Below the pieces are notes generated by a model. That model was not told the origin of the DNA. It saw nothing but the letters and a program-made list of their open reading frames with translations, and ran no database searches. Positions 2,189 through 5,017 of a DNA stretch of 5,017 nt are shown here, piece by piece (the stretch's first letter is position 1; each line of letters opens with the position of its first letter). The translations under genes were made by a program, and so were the position numbers. Source of the DNA: Clostridia bacterium (GTDB lineage Bacteria > Bacillota > Clostridia > Oscillospirales > CAG-272); contig JAFTXB010000169.1 of NCBI GenBank assembly GCA_017461825.1, positions 1 through 5,017 on the forward strand, in the 5' to 3' direction.

Positions 2189-5017
2189 ATGCAACTGACA
2201 ACGGTGGTGTGTCCGATCTGCGGCGCGCTTTTGCCCGACGAGGGGGTCAAACGGGTCTGCCGATATTGTAAAACAGTGCATGTTGTGGGAGATCCCCAAT
2301 TGGAGCACGATTTCGCCCAGGCCAATGTGTTTCGCGAGAGCACCCGCTTCCGCGAGGCGGAGGGCATGTATCGGAATATCATCAAAAGCTATCCTGACGG
2401 GGATCTTTCCGATGCCTATTGGAATTTGTTTCTTTGCAAGCAACGGGTCATGTTTGAAACCGATGAGAAGGGGGAGCGGTTTCCCTCCTTTTATGCGGTA
2501 ACCCCGGAGGAGATCGTCAATTCCCCCGATTGCATTAAGGCGGTGGAGTATGCCGAGAGGTATGATCCCGAAAAAGCCGAACGCTTTCGTGAAATGATAG
2601 GGCGGCTGGAGCAGGCCAAGCGGTTATACCGATTGATCGACCGGACCACCCGCCCTTACGATGTTTTTATCTGCTTTAAGAAAACATCCTTTGCGGGCGG
2701 TGTCACCCGGGATCACGACCTGGCGTACGACCTTTATAACCATTTTGCAAGCCGTTATCGGGTGTTCTTCAGCGAGAAGTCGCTCAAGGACGTGGCCGTC
2801 CGCGAATATGAGCCTAACATTTATTACGGCTTGTATACGGCCAAGGTCATGCTGGTGCTTTGCAGTAAACGGGAATATCTGGGTTCTCAATGGGTAAAGA
2901 ACGAGTGGAGCCGTTTTTATGCCTTTACCAAAAACACCGCCGCCAACAAGACCATCGTTCCTATTTTTATCGATGATTTTACCCCGGGGATGCTCCCCGA
3001 GGAGTTGGTGGGCTATCAGGGCCTCCATGCTGATGTGCACCTGATTGCCGAGCTGGAACGTACCTTGGAGCGGATCATCCACCCCGTAGACATGGAAAAA
3101 GCCATGGAAGCGCGACTGGGTGAGCGGGACAAGATGTGGGCCCAACGCCTGGAGGAAGAGCGCCTGCAACGGGAAGAGGAACAAAAACGGCGCGAGGAGG
3201 AGCAACGCAAACGGGAGGCCGAGCAGCAAAAGCGCCTGGAGCAGATGGAGGAGATGCTTAAAAAATCCGCAGCGCCCTCCGGTTCAATATCCGCACAGTC
3301 GCCGGAGCTGCCGAAGGCGCCGAAAACACCCAAGCAGAAGGCATCTGCTCAGCCCAAATCCAAGCCCCTGCCACATTCCGGCGATGAGGATGAAAAGCAG
3401 AAAAAAGAACCGAAATTTTTGACACGTCCGTGGATTTTTGTGTTCATTGCCGTTGCTTTGATGCTTTGCGCGGCCATTGCTGTGCCGATTGTCGTTTACA
3501 ATGTCAATCAAAGCAAAACACAACCGACCTATGTATATGAAAAGGGGACGCAAGGTGTAAGAATTTTGTCTTGCAGCAATGCGAAGGGAGATTTGACCAT
3601 TCCCGAGATCATAGACGGTGCAACGGTGTTTTCGATTGGCGAAGGCGCTTTTAAGGATAATGATGATCTCACAAGTGTCATGATTCCCTCCGGTGTGAAG
3701 GAGATCGGTGCGTCGGCCTTTTATGATTGTAACGGTTTGACCCGCGTGGTGATTGGGCAAGGTGTCGGAAAAATCGGCGAAAAATCCTTTGCCTATTGCA
3801 CCGCCCTGACCGATATCGCCGGTTGGGAAAACGTGGAAACCATTGGTGCGAGAGCGTTCTCCAATTGTACAAGCTTGGGGAATGTGACCATCCCAAAGAG
3901 CGTTCGGAGCTTGGGAGAAGGTGCATTTTCTTATTGCTCCGGACTTGAAAGCATTACGGCGCCCGATAATGTGGTATATCATAGCGTAAGCAATTGCCTC
4001 ATCCATATAAGTGATAAAATTTTGGTAGCGGGTTGTAGCAAGAGTGTGATCCCGACCGACGGTAGTGTAACAAGCATCGCCGCAAGTGCATTTGCCGGCT
4101 GCATCGGGGTGACAAATATGACCATTCCGGAAAGTATCACATCGATCGACCAAGGGACATTCAGAGGGTGCACGAATTTGACCGATATTACCATTGGAAA
4201 AAACGTGGCTACAATTGGTATAGCGGCATTTTCGAATTGCCCAAAGCTTTCTGTCGTTTATTACGGTGGCGATCAAGGTGATTGGGAGAGGATCAGCATC
4301 GGTGCTTCAAACGAGTCATTGCTGAGCGCCACGATCCATTACAACGCAGACAGCACGGGAATGTCGGGCGGAGCACTGATATTTACTTCTGCCGGCAATG
4401 GCTATGCGGTTTCCGGCATTGGCACCTACACCGCTTCAAGTCTGGTGATTCCCGATACGTATAACGGTTTACCTGTCACAAGTATTGCTGCCAACGCCTT
4501 TGACGGCTGTAAGACCATTACCGATATTACCATTCCGTCAAGCATCACAAGCATCGGCAACAGAGCCTTTCGCGATTGTACGGCAGTGACGGCCATCTAC
4601 TTCAACGCGACTGCCTTGGAGGATCTGGATTCTCAGAATTATGTTTTCCAACGGGTTGGAAAAAGCGGGGATGGCATTACCGTTTATATTGGCGCTAATG
4701 TGACCAAGATTCCTGCATGTCTGCTCTATTCCAACGGTGACAGTGCCGATGCACCCAATGTTAAAAATGTCACTTTTGCAGTTAACGGCATTTGTACAAG
4801 CATCGGCGATAAGGCCTTTGCCAATCTTCCGAATCTGGAAAGCATCACCATTCCCGAATCTATCATAAGCATTGGCAATGGGGCGTTTTACCATTGTGCA
4901 AATTTGAATCATGTCATATTTGAGGATACCTTAGGTTGGAGCTACAGTGGTTCTGCTACCGCGTCTTCCGGCACAGATATTGCAGCTGCCGATCTGGCCG
5001 ACACCGTAACCGCGGCA
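2189..5017 (+). CDS. Zinc ribbon-TIR-coiled coil-membrane-BspA LRR receptor-like protein (partial, 3' end missing)
   Basis: 943 codons are open from ATG 2189 to the right edge with no stop. Seen in order: a zinc ribbon, CPIC (8-11) and CRYC (24-27); a helical, possibly TPR-like region (about 35-150); a TIR domain (about 155-300) beginning PYDVFICFK, with RVFFSEKSL (191-199), VLCSKREYLGSQWVKNEW (223-240) and IVPIFIDDF (256-264). E239 in WVKNE aligns by eye with the catalytic Glu of NAD-cleaving TIR domains (WVHKE in SARM1). A Glu/Arg/Gln-rich coiled coil (about 302-359), a Pro/Ser/Lys linker and one hydrophobic helix (415-437) preceded by basic residues follow, predicting N-in/C-out topology. 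Residues 470-719 and about 720-943 carry BspA-type LRR_5 repeats with AF(x)2C signatures at F488, 511, 534, 557, 580, 635, 658, 681, 771, 794 and 900, mostly exactly 23 apart. A degenerate copy is at F877. The last residues resemble the usual BspA C-terminal tail, so the stop is probably close. The ligand and any signalling partner are unknown. Confidence 0.93.
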   Translation, partial: MQLTTVVCPICGALLPDEGVKRVCRYCKTVHVVGDPQLEHDFAQANVFRESTRFREAEGMYRNIIKSYPDGDLSDAYWNLFLCKQRVMFETDEKGERFPSFYAVTPEEIVNSPDCIKAVEYAERYDPEKAERFREMIGRLEQAKRLYRLIDRTTRPYDVFICFKKTSFAGGVTRDHDLAYDLYNHFASRYRVFFSEKSLKDVAVREYEPNIYYGLYTAKVMLVLCSKREYLGSQWVKNEWSRFYAFTKNTAANKTIVPIFIDDFTPGMLPEELVGYQGLHADVHLIAELERTLERIIHPVDMEKAMEARLGERDKMWAQRLEEERLQREEEQKRREEEQRKREAEQQKRLEQMEEMLKKSAAPSGSISAQSPELPKAPKTPKQKASAQPKSKPLPHSGDEDEKQKKEPKFLTRPWIFVFIAVALMLCAAIAVPIVVYNVNQSKTQPTYVYEKGTQGVRILSCSNAKGDLTIPEIIDGATVFSIGEGAFKDNDDLTSVMIPSGVKEIGASAFYDCNGLTRVVIGQGVGKIGEKSFAYCTALTDIAGWENVETIGARAFSNCTSLGNVTIPKSVRSLGEGAFSYCSGLESITAPDNVVYHSVSNCLIHISDKILVAGCSKSVIPTDGSVTSIAASAFAGCIGVTNMTIPESITSIDQGTFRGCTNLTDITIGKNVATIGIAAFSNCPKLSVVYYGGDQGDWERISIGASNESLLSATIHYNADSTGMSGGALIFTSAGNGYAVSGIGTYTASSLVIPDTYNGLPVTSIAANAFDGCKTITDITIPSSITSIGNRAFRDCTAVTAIYFNATALEDLDSQNYVFQRVGKSGDGITVYIGANVTKIPACLLYSNGDSADAPNVKNVTFAVNGICTSIGDKAFANLPNLESITIPESIISIGNGAFYHCANLNHVIFEDTLGWSYSGSATASSGTDIAAADLADTVTAA

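Noticed and set aside
2624..3229. 201-residue leftward open frame with a Leu/Phe-rich start that looks like a signal or membrane segment
   Set aside because: The hydrophobic run is the complement of the Glu/Arg/Gln-rich coiled coil of the TIR-LRR gene. It has no start signals of its own.
3284..4276. 330-residue leftward open frame opposite the LRR region
   Set aside because: It is a shadow of the repetitive LRR coding sequence. There is no ribosome binding site, and it lies wholly antisense to a well-supported gene.
4538..4912. 124-residue leftward open frame
   Set aside because: It is antisense to the second LRR block, with composition explained by the 23-residue repeats.

Overview
The window most likely comes from the chromosome of a low-to-moderate GC Gram-positive gut anaerobe of the class Clostridia, perhaps Oscillospirales or a relative. 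This is inferred from consensus sigma-A promoters, strong AGGAG/AGGAGG ribosome binding sites, tRNA genes with encoded CCA ends, a 23-residue BspA-type leucine-rich repeat protein and a four-helix-bundle (S23/IVP) protein. No species marker is present, so the taxonomy is an inference.

Left part, bases 1-1705. A possible 3' end of a rightward gene (1-69) is followed by a strong bidirectional terminator hairpin (112-159). The hairpin also closes a leftward two-gene operon. In that operon a four-helix-bundle protein (1438 to 1085) overlaps by ATGA a SAM-dependent methyltransferase-like protein (1088 to 159). Upstream of the operon is a roughly 205-base array of eight short hairpins of different sequence, spaced about 22 bases apart and separated by TGATAT or its complement ATATCA. 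The separator changes orientation halfway. A 17-bp inverted repeat encloses the second half.

Middle part, bases 1670-2188. A leftward tRNA operon, Gly(TCC)-Arg(TCT)-His(GTG), has a near-consensus promoter (TTGACA, 17 bases, TATGAT) and ends in a perfect 14-bp terminator. The tRNA-His has an A-C mismatch in its acceptor stem, and its 3' part nearly matches that of the neighbouring tRNA-Gly. A divergent, perfectly consensus promoter (TTGACA, 17 bases, TATAAT) faces right.

Right part, bases 2189-5017. One long open frame runs off the right edge, with 943 codons visible and no stop. It encodes a predicted single-pass receptor-like protein: an N-terminal four-cysteine zinc ribbon, a helical TPR-like region, a TIR domain with a candidate NADase glutamate, a charged coiled coil, a Pro/Ser/Lys linker, one membrane helix, and then a long outside-facing BspA-type leucine-rich repeat domain. 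It therefore has the parts of a Toll-like receptor in reverse N-to-C order. This is the most striking feature of the window. The second is the hairpin array beside the four-helix-bundle gene. No partner gene for the TIR protein is visible, so any role in defence or surface sensing is inference.
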